DNA of 64,000 nt, from contig NZ_CAJPUY010000006.1 in NCBI RefSeq assembly GCF_905397275.1, positions 233,086 through 297,085 of the forward strand, written 5' to 3'. The notes under the pieces were generated by a model, which was given only the letters and a program-made list of their open reading frames with translations, was not told the origin of the DNA and ran no database searches. Of the stretch, positions 31,069-40,938 are shown in pieces. Position numbers and translations under genes: made by a program. The stretch comes from Cupriavidus yeoncheonensis (GTDB lineage Bacteria; Pseudomonadota; Gammaproteobacteria; Burkholderiales; Burkholderiaceae). How positions within the stretch are numbered: position 1 is the first letter of the stretch; each line of letters begins with the position of its first letter.

Positions 31069-32760
31069 ATGGGCGTACTTCTGCATCTTCTTTCCGGCGT
31101 GGCCCTGCTTGTCTGGGGCACGAACATCGTCAAGGTCGGGATCCTGCGCGTCTACGGCGCCAATCTCCGGCACGTACTCTCGACCAGCGTCGCCAACCGC
31201 TTCACCGCCTTCGTGGCCGGGCTGGGCGTCACCGGTCTCGTCCAGAGCAGCAACGCCACCGCCGTCATCGTCAGTTCCTTCGTGGGCCAGGGCCTGATCG
31301 CCGTGGCGCCGGCGCTGGCCATCATGCTCGGCGCCAACGTGGGCACCGCGATCATGGTGCAGATCTTCTCGCTGGACCTGTCGTGGCTGTCGCCGCTGCT
31401 GATCTTCGTCGGCGTGATCCTCCACCTGTCGTGGAAAGGCAGCAAGCCTGGCCACGTGGGCCGCGTGCTGATCGGCCTGGGACTGATCACGCTGGCGCTC
31501 GAACTGATCTCGATCGCCACGCGCCCCATGGTGCAGGCCGCGGGCGTCAAGGTCCTGTTCGGCACGCTGACCGGCGACGCGGCGCTGGACATGCTGATCG
31601 GCGCGTTCCTGACCATCCTGTGCTATTCGAGCCTGGCGGTGGTGCTGTTCTGCGGCGCACTGGCCTCGGCCGGCGTGGTGTCGATCCCCGTGGCGCTCGC
31701 GCTCGTGCTCGGCGCCAACCTCGGGTCCGGCATTTCGGCGCTGCTGACCACGTCGGGCAACAACCAGCCCGGCAAGCGTGTCACGCTCGGCAATCTGCTG
31801 TCGCGACTGCTGGGCTGCCTGGTGGCGTTGCCGTTCCTGAGCGAGGCCGAAAGCCTGCTCGCACTGATCGACCATGATCCGCAGCGCCTGATCGTCAATT
31901 TCCACCTGTTGTTCAACGTGGCGCTGGCCGTCCTGCTGCTGGGCGCGACCGCGCCACTGGCCAGGCTGTGCGAAGCGATACTGCCCGGGCGCAACACCGG
32001 CGAAAGCCAGGTCACGCCGCGCCACCTTGATCCCGCGGCATTGCCCACGCCGACGCTCGCGCTGGCCAATGCCGCGCGCGAGGTGCTGCGCATCGGCGAC
32101 CGCATCGAGCAGATGCTCGACAACATGCTGCGCGTGCTGCGCACCAACGACGCCAAGCTGGCGGCCGCCACCTGCCGCATCGACAACGAGGTGGACGATC
32201 TCTACACCGCCATCAAGCTCTACCTGACCCGCATCAGCCTGGAAGCGCTGGACGAGCGCGACGGGCAGCGCTGGACGGAAATCATCTCGCTGACGATCAA
32301 CCTGGAACACGCGGGCGACATCATCGAGCGCGTGCTGATCGACGCGAAGGAAAAGAAGATCGCCCACAACCTGATGTTCTCCGAAGCGGGCATGCAGGAA
32401 ATCGCCGAGATGCACGCGCGGCTCGTGGCCAACCTGCGGATCGGCCTGTCGGTGTTCCTCAACGGCGATCTCAAGAGCGCCCAGACGCTGATGGCCGAGA
32501 AAGCCAACTTCCGCGAACTCGAGCAGAAATACGCACGCACCCACCTGCAGCGCGTGGCCGTGCAGACGGCGGAAAGCGTGGAAACCAGTTCGCTGCACCT
32601 TGACGTGATCAGCGAACTCAAGCGCCTGAACTCGCTGTTCTGCGCCACGGCTTACCCGGTGCTCGAGCAGGCGGGCGTGCTGAACCGCAGCCGCATGAAG
32701 GAAGACGATGCGCCGGGCGCGCCGCCGATGCAACAGCTGAGCACCGCGGCGCGGCAGTAA
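31069..32760 (+). CDS. Na/Pi-cotransporter II family protein with PhoU-like domain
   Basis: A 563-residue sodium-dependent phosphate transporter of the NptA/YjbB type. The membrane part (to about residue 300) contains the repeated QSS motif, GLVQSSNATAVIVSSFVGQG, and a second matching repeat, ANLGSGISALLTTSGNNQPG. The C-terminal part from about 340 is a helical PhoU-like domain (LRIGDRIEQMLDNMLRVLRT, LTINLEHAGDIIERVLI). Family members export or import phosphate; direction is uncertain. It ends one base before the convergent adenosine-kinase-family gene. Confidence 0.88.
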   Translation: MGVLLHLLSGVALLVWGTNIVKVGILRVYGANLRHVLSTSVANRFTAFVAGLGVTGLVQSSNATAVIVSSFVGQGLIAVAPALAIMLGANVGTAIMVQIFSLDLSWLSPLLIFVGVILHLSWKGSKPGHVGRVLIGLGLITLALELISIATRPMVQAAGVKVLFGTLTGDAALDMLIGAFLTILCYSSLAVVLFCGALASAGVVSIPVALALVLGANLGSGISALLTTSGNNQPGKRVTLGNLLSRLLGCLVALPFLSEAESLLALIDHDPQRLIVNFHLLFNVALAVLLLGATAPLARLCEAILPGRNTGESQVTPRHLDPAALPTPTLALANAAREVLRIGDRIEQMLDNMLRVLRTNDAKLAAATCRIDNEVDDLYTAIKLYLTRISLEALDERDGQRWTEIISLTINLEHAGDIIERVLIDAKEKKIAHNLMFSEAGMQEIAEMHARLVANLRIGLSVFLNGDLKSAQTLMAEKANFRELEQKYARTHLQRVAVQTAESVETSSLHLDVISELKRLNSLFCATAYPVLEQAGVLNRSRMKEDDAPGAPPMQQLSTAARQ

Positions 32761-32761
32761 G

Positions 32762-33247
32762 CTACAGCTTGTAGCCGATCTTGCGCAGCAGCTCGCGCCG
32801 CTCGCGGATATCCGAATCCGTCTCGATGCCCAGCGGCGATGCGCCATCCACCACGCCCAGCACGGCCCGCCCGCCATCGGTCTGCGCGATGACGATTTCG
32901 GTCGGGTTTGCCGTCGCGCAGAAGATCCGGCAGACCTCCGGCACCGCACGCACGGCGCCAAGCACATTGACCGGGAAGAACCCGTCGCCCAGGAAGATAA
33001 AGAAGGAGTGCCCCGCGCCGATCGTGCGCGCGTTCTCGCAGGCCAGGTCGATCAGCGCCTCGTCGTTGCCCGACCAGCGCACCAGCCGCTTGCCCGAAGC
33101 CTCGCAGAACGCCAGCCCGAAGCGGATGCCGGGCACGGTGCCCACCAGCGCCTCATGCAGGTCTTCCACCGTCTTGATGAAGTGCGACTGGCCGAAGATG
33201 AAGTTGGTCGCTTCCGGCTTGGTCACCGGTACCGACAGGAGTTCCAT
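32762..33247 (-). CDS. Adenosine-specific kinase family protein
   Basis: A 161-residue protein of the Adenosine_kin family (archaeal PAE2307-type fold). Diagnostic stretches are NFIFGQSHFIKTVEDLHEAL, FGLAFCEASGKRLVRWSGND, AGHSFFIFLGDGFFPVNVLG and CRIFCATANPTEIVIAQTD. The family name comes from a structural-genomics annotation and the physiological reaction is poorly established. ATG 33247 follows GGAGG and gives the conserved start; a longer in-frame start exists 11 codons upstream. It is convergent with the Na/Pi transporter. Confidence 0.85.
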   Translation of the reverse strand: MELLSVPVTKPEATNFIFGQSHFIKTVEDLHEALVGTVPGIRFGLAFCEASGKRLVRWSGNDEALIDLACENARTIGAGHSFFIFLGDGFFPVNVLGAVRAVPEVCRIFCATANPTEIVIAQTDGGRAVLGVVDGASPLGIETDSDIRERRELLRKIGYKL

Positions 33248-33352
33248 GGCGGGCCTCCAAGCGTTGGCGGGAACGGCCATCGTGGCCGACCCCGCCGTTC
33301 ATGGTAGGCCTTGCGGCACCGAATGCAAGCCGGTGCCGCTGCCTGGAGCGGC

Positions 33353-36217
33353 TCAGGCCCGCTTGAGCAATGGCGCCAGATACTTGCCCGTAAAGCTCGC
33401 CTTGCTCTTCGCCACGTCCTCCGGCGTGCCGCGCGCAATCACCTGCCCGCCGCCGGCGCCGCCTTCGGGGCCCATGTCGATCAGCCAGTCCGCGGTCTTG
33501 ATCACGTCCAGGTTGTGCTCGATGATCACCACGGTATTGCCCTGGTCGCGCAGCTTGTGGATGACCTTGAGCAGCAGCTCGATATCGTGGAAGTGCAGGC
33601 CCGTGGTGGGCTCGTCGAGGATATAGAGCGTGCGGCCGGTGTCGCGCTTGGACAGCTCCAGCGACAGCTTCACGCGCTGCGCTTCGCCGCCCGACAGCGT
33701 GGTGGCCGACTGGCCCAGGCGGATATAGCCGAGGCCCACGTCGAGCAGCGTCTGCAGCTTGCGGCGCACGACCGGCACCGCGCTGAAGAACTCGACCGAC
33801 TGCTCGACCGTCAGCTCCAGCACCTCGGAGATGTTCTTGCCCTTGTACTGGACTTCCAGCGTCTCGCGGTTGTAGCGCTTGCCGTGGCACACGTCGCACG
33901 GCACGTAGACGTCGGGCAGGAAGTGCATCTCGACCTTGAGCACGCCGTCGCCCTGGCAGGATTCGCAGCGGCCGCCCTTGACGTTGAACGAGAAGCGGCC
34001 CGGATCGTAGCCGCGTTCCTTGGCCGACGGCACGCCGGCGAACAGTTCGCGGATCGGCGTGAACAGGCCCGTGTACGTGGCCGGGTTCGAACGCGGCGTG
34101 CGCCCGATCGGGCTCTGGTCGACGTTGATGACCTTGTCGAAATGCTCCAGCCCCTCGATGCGGTCATGCTGCGCCGGTTCCGCCGTGGAACCGTACAGGT
34201 GGCGCGCCACCGCGTGGTAGAGCGTGTCGTTGATCAGCGTGGACTTGCCCGAGCCCGACACGCCCGTGATGCAGGTCAGCAGCCCGACCGGAACCTCCGC
34301 CGTGACGTTGCGCAGGTTGTTGCCGCTGGCGTTGACGATGCGCAGCAGGCGTTCGTCGTCAGGCGCCGCACGCTTGCCCGGGACTTCGATGCGCCGCTGG
34401 CCGGACAGGTACTGCCCCGTCAGCGACGCGGGCGAGTCCTCGATCTGGCGCGGCGTGCCCTCGGCCACGATCATGCCGCCGTGCACGCCGGCACCCGGGC
34501 CGATGTCCACGACGTAGTCGCTCGCGCGGATCATGTCCTCGTCATGCTCGACCACCAGCACCGAATTGCCGATGTCGCGCAGATGCTTGAGCGTGCCGAT
34601 CAGGCGGTCGTTGTCGCGCTGGTGCAGGCCGATCGACGGCTCGTCGAGCACGTACATCACGCCGGTCAGGCCCGAACCGATCTGCGAGGCCAGGCGGATG
34701 CGCTGCGCTTCGCCGCCCGACAGCGTGTCGGCGCTGCGCTCCAGCGACAGGTAGTCGAGCCCCACGTTGTTCAGGAAGTTCAGCCGCGCGGTGATTTCCT
34801 TGATGATCTTGTCACCGATCTCGCGCTTGGCGCCATGCATGTCGAGCGTGAGGAAGTAGGTCAGCGTATCGCGCAGCGGCCAGCCGTTGATCTCGAAGAT
34901 GGCGCGCGCCTGCTCGCCTTCGCCGACCTTGACGTGCCGCGCCTCGGTGCGCAGGCGCGTGCCATGGCAGACCGGGCAGGGCTGGTTGTTCTGGTACTTG
35001 GCCAGTTCCTCGCGCACGGCCACCGAATCGGTCTCGCGGTAGCGGCGCTCGAGGTTGGGAATGATCCCTTCGAACACGTGCGCGCGCACCGTGGTGCGGC
35101 CGCGTTCGTTCATATAGGTGAACGGGATCTCCTCTTCGCCCGAGCCGTGCAGCACCACCTGCTGCACATTGGCCGGCAGCTCTTCGAACGCGGTCTCCGT
35201 GTCGAAGTCGTAGTAGGCCGCCAGGCTCTGCAGCATCTGGAAGTAGAACTGGTTGCGCCGGTCCCAGCCCTTGATCGCGCCGGAGGCCAGCGACAGGTTC
35301 GGGAAGGCTACCACGCGCTTCGGGTCGAAGAACGTGATCTGGCCCAGGCCGTCGCAGCTCGGGCAGGCGCCCATCGGGTTGTTGAACGAGAACAGGCGCG
35401 GTTCGAGTTCCTGCAGCGAGTACGAGCAGATCGGGCACGCGAAGCGCGAGCTGAACATGTGCACCTTGCCGGTGTCGAGTTCCAGCGCGAGGGCGCGGCC
35501 GTCGGCCAGGCGCAGCGCGGTCTCGAACGATTCGGCCAGGCGCTGCTTGATGTCCGGGCGCACCTTGACGCGGTCCACCACGACTTCGATGGTGTGCTTC
35601 TCCGTCTTCTTCAGCTTGGGCAGCGCATCGACCTCATAGACCCTGGCCTCGGCTTCATGCGTGGTGCCGCCGCCCGAGCGGATGCGAAAGCGCACGAAGC
35701 CCTGCGCCTGCATGGTGTCGAACAGGTCGGAGTGCTCGCCCTTGCGGTCGGCCACGACCGGCGCCAGGATCATCAGCTTGGTGTCTTCGGGCAGCGCCAG
35801 CGCGGCGTCCACCATCTGCGCCACGCTCTGCGCCTGCAGCGGCAGGTTGTGGTCGGGGCAGTAGGGCGTGCCGGCACGCGCGTACAGCAGGCGCAGGTAG
35901 TCGTGGATCTCGGTCACCGTGCCGACCGTGGAGCGCGGGTTGTGGCTGGTGGCCTTCTGCTCGATCGAGATCGCCGGCGACAGGCCCTCGATCAGGTCCA
36001 CGTCCGGTTTTTCCATCAGCTGGAGGAACTGGCGCGCGTAGGCGGACAGCGATTCTACGTACCGGCGCTGGCCTTCCGCGTACAGGGTATCGAACGCCAG
36101 CGACGACTTGCCCGAGCCGGACAGGCCGGTGATCACGATCAGCCGGTTGCGCGGCAGGTCGAGATTGATGTTCTTCAGGTTGTGGGTGCGGGCCCCACGG
36201 ATCTTGATTTCTTCCAT
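33353..36217 (-). CDS. uvrA: UvrABC system protein A
   Basis: DNA-damage recognition ATPase of nucleotide excision repair, 954 residues. It has two ABC ATPase modules: Walker [20 protein letters not shown] near residue 30 and [18 protein letters not shown] near 650; signatures [17 protein letters not shown] and [18 protein letters not shown]. Zinc modules are visible as [19 protein letters not shown] with ACPSCDGLG, and [11 protein letters not shown] with [13 protein letters not shown] 36217 is the conserved start ([17 protein letters not shown]). No convincing LexA box is seen upstream. Divergent from the MFS gene, 402 bases apart. Confidence 0.98.
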   Translation of the reverse strand: MEEIKIRGARTHNLKNINLDLPRNRLIVITGLSGSGKSSLAFDTLYAEGQRRYVESLSAYARQFLQLMEKPDVDLIEGLSPAISIEQKATSHNPRSTVGTVTEIHDYLRLLYARAGTPYCPDHNLPLQAQSVAQMVDAALALPEDTKLMILAPVVADRKGEHSDLFDTMQAQGFVRFRIRSGGGTTHEAEARVYEVDALPKLKKTEKHTIEVVVDRVKVRPDIKQRLAESFETALRLADGRALALELDTGKVHMFSSRFACPICSYSLQELEPRLFSFNNPMGACPSCDGLGQITFFDPKRVVAFPNLSLASGAIKGWDRRNQFYFQMLQSLAAYYDFDTETAFEELPANVQQVVLHGSGEEEIPFTYMNERGRTTVRAHVFEGIIPNLERRYRETDSVAVREELAKYQNNQPCPVCHGTRLRTEARHVKVGEGEQARAIFEINGWPLRDTLTYFLTLDMHGAKREIGDKIIKEITARLNFLNNVGLDYLSLERSADTLSGGEAQRIRLASQIGSGLTGVMYVLDEPSIGLHQRDNDRLIGTLKHLRDIGNSVLVVEHDEDMIRASDYVVDIGPGAGVHGGMIVAEGTPRQIEDSPASLTGQYLSGQRRIEVPGKRAAPDDERLLRIVNASGNNLRNVTAEVPVGLLTCITGVSGSGKSTLINDTLYHAVARHLYGSTAEPAQHDRIEGLEHFDKVINVDQSPIGRTPRSNPATYTGLFTPIRELFAGVPSAKERGYDPGRFSFNVKGGRCESCQGDGVLKVEMHFLPDVYVPCDVCHGKRYNRETLEVQYKGKNISEVLELTVEQSVEFFSAVPVVRRKLQTLLDVGLGYIRLGQSATTLSGGEAQRVKLSLELSKRDTGRTLYILDEPTTGLHFHDIELLLKVIHKLRDQGNTVVIIEHNLDVIKTADWLIDMGPEGGAGGGQVIARGTPEDVAKSKASFTGKYLAPLLKRA

Positions 36218-36619
36218 ATGCCGAAAAGGCCCAAAAGTCGTCGCCGGGCAGGCCGCCAGTCGGCGCCGTGCGCATGGACAGGTCGGTCTAACGGAAATCC
36301 CAAACTGCAATGTAGGTGCTTCATGCCCCATTCCGAGGCGGTGCCGCGCGTGGTCCGGTCGCCGCGATCTGCCGGCGAATGCATGCGCCGACGGTCACCC
36401 GGCGCGGCCGGGTGACCCGGAAAGCGCGGAGAAGCAAACCTGTTAATATACCGAACTTCGGTTTCCCGGGTTGCCTGCGCAAGGCGCGCACCACTGAGAA
36501 CCGGGCCGAATGCCGCGCTTGCCTGGTCGCCCGGGATGGCAACTTCTGCCCCGGATGCCGATCGAAACAGCCATTGCCGCCAGCGCCGGCAACCAGCGTG
36601 ACCCATTCCCACGATCGCC
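36218..36619. other. Divergent intergenic region between uvrA and the MFS gene
   Basis: This 402-base region should carry promoters for both genes. On the plus strand a TTAATATAC element near 36443-36451 could serve as a -10 box. No open frame with recognisable sequence and no LexA-type CTG-N10-CAG palindrome was found by eye. Confidence 0.4.
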
Positions 36620-37870
36620 ATGTCGCCGATCCCGTCTTCTTCCCCAGATGCCGCCGTTGCCGGCGATTCCAAGACCGTGCCCCAGCGCGAGCGCATGACG
36701 CGTACCGAGTTGCGTGCCAGCCTCTCGCTGGCGAGCATCTTCGCGCTGCGCATGCTGGGCCTGTTCCTGATCCTGCCGGTCTTCGCGGAGTACGCGCGCG
36801 GCCTGCCGGACGGCCATGACGCCCAGCGCGTCGGCCTGGCCATGGGCATCTACGGCCTGATGCAGGCTTTCCTGCACATCCCGCTCGGCTGGCTGTCGGA
36901 CCGCATCGGCCGCAAGCCGGTCATGGTGGCCGGCCTGCTGCTGTTCGTGGCCGGCGGCCTGGTGGCCGCGTTTTCGCACACGCTGTCCGGCATCACCGTG
37001 GGCCGGGCGCTGCAGGGTACTGGCGCGATTTCCGCCGCGATCACGGCCTGCATCGCCGACCTGACGCGCGAACGCCACCGCACCAAGGCGATGGCCATGG
37101 TCGGCGGCAGCATCGGGCTGACCTTCGCGCTATCGCTGGTGATTGCCTCGCCGCTGCTGCATGCCATCGGCATGCCGGGCATCTTCGCGCTGATGTCGGT
37201 GCTGGGCGCGGTGGCGATCATCGTGACGCTGTTCGTGGTGCCGAGCCCGCCGCCGCCGCATCCGGTACGGCTGCCGTTCCGCCAGGTACTGCTCAATCCG
37301 GACCTCGTGCGCCTGAACGTCGGCGTGCTGGCGCTTCACGCGTCCCAGGTCGCCATGTTCATGGTGGTGCCCGCCATGCTGGCCGACGCGGGCATGCCGC
37401 TCGACCAGCACTGGAAGGTCTACCTGCCGGTGGTGCTGGTGTCCTTCGTGCTGATGCTCGGGCCGATGATGGCCGCGGAGCGCTATGGCCGCGTGCGGCC
37501 CGTGCTGCTGGGCGCCGTGGGCCTGATGACCGCGGTGCAACTGCTGTTCGCCGCCGTGCATGGCCTGTGGGCGATCGTCGTCGTCCTGCTGATGTTCTTT
37601 GTCGCTTTCAACGTGCTGGAGGCCATGCAGCCGTCGCTGGTCTCGCGCTACGCGGCCGCCTCGCGCGGTGCGGCGCTTGGCGTGTACAACACCACGCAGG
37701 CGCTCGGCCTGTTCCTTGGCGGCGTGGTGGGTGGCTGGCTGCTCAAGCACGAAGGCCGCAGCGCCGTGTTCGTCGGTTGCGCGGTGGTCCTGCTGGCCTG
37801 GCTTATAATCGCCTGGAGCATGAAGCCGCCGCCGGCCAGGGGACAGGCAAGTGCACCGGCGACCGCCTGA
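36620..37870 (+). CDS. MFS transporter (YajR/multidrug-efflux-like)
   Basis: A 416-residue major facilitator with 12 predicted membrane segments, starting at LASIFALRMLGLFLILPVFA. The MFS motif A loop is present as GWLSDRIGRKPVMV, and the conserved GLAMGIYGLMQAFLHIP segment precedes it. The C-terminal half includes YAAASRGAALGVYNTTQALG. The substrate is unknown. MTRTEL at 36695 is an alternative start. The order uvrA-MFS-ssb is conserved in Burkholderiales. Confidence 0.88.
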   Translation: MSPIPSSSPDAAVAGDSKTVPQRERMTRTELRASLSLASIFALRMLGLFLILPVFAEYARGLPDGHDAQRVGLAMGIYGLMQAFLHIPLGWLSDRIGRKPVMVAGLLLFVAGGLVAAFSHTLSGITVGRALQGTGAISAAITACIADLTRERHRTKAMAMVGGSIGLTFALSLVIASPLLHAIGMPGIFALMSVLGAVAIIVTLFVVPSPPPPHPVRLPFRQVLLNPDLVRLNVGVLALHASQVAMFMVVPAMLADAGMPLDQHWKVYLPVVLVSFVLMLGPMMAAERYGRVRPVLLGAVGLMTAVQLLFAAVHGLWAIVVVLLMFFVAFNVLEAMQPSLVSRYAAASRGAALGVYNTTQALGLFLGGVVGGWLLKHEGRSAVFVGCAVVLLAWLIIAWSMKPPPARGQASAPATA

Positions 37871-37923
37871 CGCGGTGTCAGCCGCATCACTTTGCAACAT
37901 TTCCTGGCCGAATATGGGCTAGC

Positions 37924-38040
37924 ATGACCGCGCCTCCCGACTGTCTGGCCGGGGGCGCGTTGTTCGTTTACGCTGTCGCTTTTGCAGTCGTCGCAAGCCT
38001 CGCAATGACTGCGGGATCCTGGCAGTGGCCCCCGCGGTAG
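37924..38040 (+). CDS. Possible 38-residue membrane peptide
   Basis: A short frame between the MFS gene and ssb encodes 38 residues with one hydrophobic stretch (ALFVYAVAFAVVASLAMTAG) and ends PPR. There is no good Shine-Dalgarno sequence and no homology that I recognise, so it may be chance; it is listed because it fills an otherwise empty 257-base gap. Confidence 0.15.
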   Translation: MTAPPDCLAGGALFVYAVAFAVVASLAMTAGSWQWPPR

Positions 38041-38127
38041 CCTCACCTGCAGCAATCCGATTCAACCTACATACTGAGCGTATGCCACGCTTTTCAGCAC
38101 AGCGCGTGGCTTTTGGAGAACATTCAC

Positions 38128-38682
38128 ATGGCATCGGTCAACAAAGTCATTCTCGTCGGCAACCTGGGCGCGGACCCGGAAACCCGCTACATGCCCAGCG
38201 GCGACGCCGTGACCAACCTGCGCCTGGCGACCACTGACCGCTACAAGGACAAGCAGTCCGGCGAAATGAAGGAAGCCACCGAGTGGCACCGCATCTCGAT
38301 GTTCGGCAAGCTGGCCGAAATCGCCGCCCAGTACCTCAAGAAGGGCTCGTCGGTCTATATCGAGGGCCGCATCCGCACCCGCAAGTGGCAGGACCAGAGC
38401 GGCCAGGACAAGTACAGCACCGAAATCGTCGCCGACCAGATGCAGATGCTGGGCGGACGTCAGGGCGCTGGTGGCGGCGGTGATGAAGGCGGCTTCGGCG
38501 GTGGTGGCGGCGGCGGTAGCTACGGCCGTGAAGCGTCGGGCGGCGCTGGCGGCGGCTACGGCGGCGGCCGCGCTCAGGGCGGCGGTGGCCAGGCTGGCGG
38601 CGGCCAGCAAGGCGGCGCGCGACGCCAGCAGCAGGCACCGTCGAACGGCTTCGAGGATATGGACGACGATATTCCGTTCTGA
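38128..38682 (+). CDS. ssb: Single-stranded DNA-binding protein
   Basis: Coats single-stranded DNA and recruits repair and replication enzymes. The 184-residue protein has the OB fold ([58 protein letters not shown]), a long Gly-rich flexible linker (about residues 115-170) and the acidic partner-binding tip DDDIPF. The start is ATG 38128 after TTTTGGAGAA; five extra in-frame codons upstream are not conserved. Confidence 0.97.
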   Translation: MASVNKVILVGNLGADPETRYMPSGDAVTNLRLATTDRYKDKQSGEMKEATEWHRISMFGKLAEIAAQYLKKGSSVYIEGRIRTRKWQDQSGQDKYSTEIVADQMQMLGGRQGAGGGGDEGGFGGGGGGGSYGREASGGAGGGYGGGRAQGGGGQAGGGQQGGARRQQQAPSNGFEDMDDDIPF

Positions 38683-38710
38683 TCCTGCGTAAGCAACACG
38701 CATAAAGAAT

Positions 38711-38741
38711 GAGCCCCGCCAGCAAGCGGGGCTTGTTCTTT
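38711..38741 (+). terminator. Intrinsic terminator after ssb
   Basis: GCCCCGC-CAGCAA-GCGGGGC followed by TTGTTCTTTTC, 30 bases past the ssb stop. Confidence 0.82.
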
Positions 38742-38910
38742 TCTGCTCAGCGGTTTTTACGACTTCTGGAACGTTTTCGATAACAGGCATCTGCCAGTGG
38801 ATGCTTTCTTTAGCGAATCCAGGTCCCGATCGGATCGCTTGTCCCTGGCTGCTTGCCCGGTTCATCGATCCTTCACCAGAGTGGCCAGAACCTCCGGTGC
38901 TGTCCCGCCA

Positions 38911-38946
38911 GAAACAAGAAAGCCCTCCGCGATCGCGGAGGGCTGC
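38911..38946 (-). terminator. Intrinsic terminator after the lipoprotein gene
   Basis: On the minus strand AGCCCTCCGCG-AT-CGCGGAGGGCT is a perfect 11-bp stem followed by TTCTTGTTT, 21 bases past the stop of the lipoprotein gene. Confidence 0.8.
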
Positions 38947-38966
38947 CGGTACTGTCAATACCTCGC

Positions 38967-40571
38967 TTACGGCCGGTTGATCGAGATGCTGTAGAACACG
39001 TTGCTTGGGTTGACGCTGATGACTGCGCTGAGGCCGGAGTTGGCGAGATTCAGCGAGACCACTTCATTGACGCCCTGAGCCGGTGCGCGATAGCGCACGC
39101 CGACGAAGGGAACGTTGATTTGCCAGGTGTCGAAATGACCGTCCGCGTGCTGGCGCGTATAGGTGTTGGCAGCGGTATCCACCGAAACGACCGTGTTCGA
39201 ACCGTCCGTGATATTGGTTGCACCGGTCGGGTTCAGCGCCGCATCCCAATACGTATTGACCGTTCCGACAGCCGGCAGGCCGAGCGTCCGCGGACGCGCC
39301 GCGAGCATGAAGCCGTTCTGGTGGACGATGGCGATGGCGAGTTGGCCATCTACGCCCTTGAACGCGAAAGCGCGGGCCGTGCCGCTCGGATCGGCGATGT
39401 TGAAGCCGCCGTCCGGATTGGCGGAGGCCGCGGGCAGATCGGCGGCTGCCCATGCGTCGCAGGACGACAGGCTGCAGTCCGCACCGCTCGTGAACTTGCC
39501 AGTGCTGTCCATGCTGAACTTGACCAGCCCGGTACCGAGGTTGCTGGCGTTGCCGTCGCGTTCGAATGCCAGCGCCACCCAGTCGCCGGCGAGTTCGCTC
39601 AACGGGATGCTCTGCTCCGGGATCACAAGGCTGGATGAGTTGGTATTGACACCGGCACGGCGCTCGAGCGCGATGCCGGACTTCGAGGCCAGCAGCCTGA
39701 AGTCGTTATTGCCGAAGCGGCAGGCTTCGCTGTTGTTCGCCGCGAACTGTTCGACGGCGTTGGTCGAGTCGTTCGTCTGCGTCAGCTTGATGGCATCGAT
39801 CGTGTACCGCTGCACGACATTGGTGGTGAGGCCGATCTTCTGGTACTTGCCGCTGCGGAACGACGCGCAGGTGGTGGAAGCGGGCTGCAGGATGGTCTGC
39901 ACGCCGCCGGCCGAGCCCGAATTGGACGCTACCGCGGTCGACAGGTCCGAGATGGACGTCTGCGAAGCCTTGAGGGTTTCGCCGAGGGTATCGAGCTTCT
40001 GGTCAAGCGCGTTGCCCGGCGTGTTGCCGTGCGCGGCGACGAGGGTGTCCTTGAGCGGATCGATGCCCGCCAGGTCAACCGTGCCCGTCAGGATCAGCTT
40101 GACGTTGTCGAGCGCGGTGGATACGCCATCCGTGGTCAGCTTCGCCTGGGCCTGCTCGTCGAAGCTTGCGAAGAATTCATTGGTGCTCTTGCCGGCGATC
40201 GACGCGGTGATCAGCTCGGTCAGCGGCGTGATGTTGGCCGTGGCGGTCATGCCGCTGCCGGCTTCGACCACGGAGTGGAGCGTGGTGCCGTCGGGCGTCG
40301 AAACGCTCAGCACGCACGGACGCCTGGCGTTCGGGATGTCGATCGAGAACGTACCGTCGGCCGCCGTCGTGGCGGTGCCGCTGCCCGAGGCGCACTTGGC
40401 CTGGACGGTCGCGTTGGCAAGCGCCGCGCCTACTGCCGCCGTTCCCGCGATCTTGGTCGTGGGCGTCGAGGGCGTCGTCGCGGCAGGCGCGGACGGCTGG
40501 CTGTCGGAGCCACCGCCGCAAGCGCTCAGCGCCGCCGCGGCAAGAGTGGACACAAGCAATTTGATCTTCAT
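38967..40571 (-). CDS. Large exported lipoprotein of unknown function
   Basis: A 534-residue protein with a lipoprotein signal peptide (MKIKLLVSTLAAAALSACGG, lipobox LSAC). After a Ser/Thr/Pro-rich linker, residues about 40-100 resemble a carboxypeptidase-regulatory/Ig-like module (VGAALANATVQAKCASGSGT, TTAADGTFSIDI). The rest is a mixed beta-rich domain with paired cysteines and repeated aromatic strands, for example RYRAPAQGVNEVVSLNLANS. I do not recognise a named family. The gene is divergent from the LuxR-type regulator, with two palindromes in the 367 bases between them, so that regulator may control it. Confidence 0.75.
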   Translation of the reverse strand: MKIKLLVSTLAAAALSACGGGSDSQPSAPAATTPSTPTTKIAGTAAVGAALANATVQAKCASGSGTATTAADGTFSIDIPNARRPCVLSVSTPDGTTLHSVVEAGSGMTATANITPLTELITASIAGKSTNEFFASFDEQAQAKLTTDGVSTALDNVKLILTGTVDLAGIDPLKDTLVAAHGNTPGNALDQKLDTLGETLKASQTSISDLSTAVASNSGSAGGVQTILQPASTTCASFRSGKYQKIGLTTNVVQRYTIDAIKLTQTNDSTNAVEQFAANNSEACRFGNNDFRLLASKSGIALERRAGVNTNSSSLVIPEQSIPLSELAGDWVALAFERDGNASNLGTGLVKFSMDSTGKFTSGADCSLSSCDAWAAADLPAASANPDGGFNIADPSGTARAFAFKGVDGQLAIAIVHQNGFMLAARPRTLGLPAVGTVNTYWDAALNPTGATNITDGSNTVVSVDTAANTYTRQHADGHFDTWQINVPFVGVRYRAPAQGVNEVVSLNLANSGLSAVISVNPSNVFYSISINRP

Positions 40572-40684
40572 ATTTTTTCTTCCTCCCCGTTGTAGGAACT
40601 GGCTGTACTCACGCTCTATCCGGATACGCATCCATCCGTGATGGAAGCCGGGGGCGATACTACAAAGTTCCGAAATGCCGGTCG

Positions 40685-40719
40685 TCACCAATTTTGGTGA
40701 TAGACATCCAATACATTGG
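40685..40719. promoter_or_regulatory. Two adjacent palindromes between the lipoprotein and LuxR-type genes
   Basis: TCACCAA-TT-TTGGTGA (40685-40700) and CCAAT-AC-ATTGG (40708-40719) lie 114-148 bases upstream of the minus-strand lipoprotein gene and about 220 bases before the regulator. Both carry CCAA/TTGG half-sites. They are candidate operators for the adjacent LuxR-type protein. Confidence 0.4.
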
Positions 40720-40938
40720 GCGGCGCGCCGATGCGCGGCACTGCCATCGAGGCGAGAGGCTGATCGCGAAAGAGCGGAACCCTTCTGAAGTAGGGGCATG
40801 AAGCGCCAGCCGGCGCCGCTATCTTTGGTAGGCTCCGCCATAACGGCCACCTGACGCTGCCGCCGGGGAACGTGCGCTACAGCCCGGCGAGCCGATCGGG
40901 CGGTGAACAGGACAGTCCACGACCACGGGGAGAGTGAC

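Noticed and set aside
36218..36619. LexA (SOS) box upstream of uvrA
   Set aside because: The nearest candidate, CTGTTAATATACCGAA, lacks the second half-site and lies far from the uvrA start.
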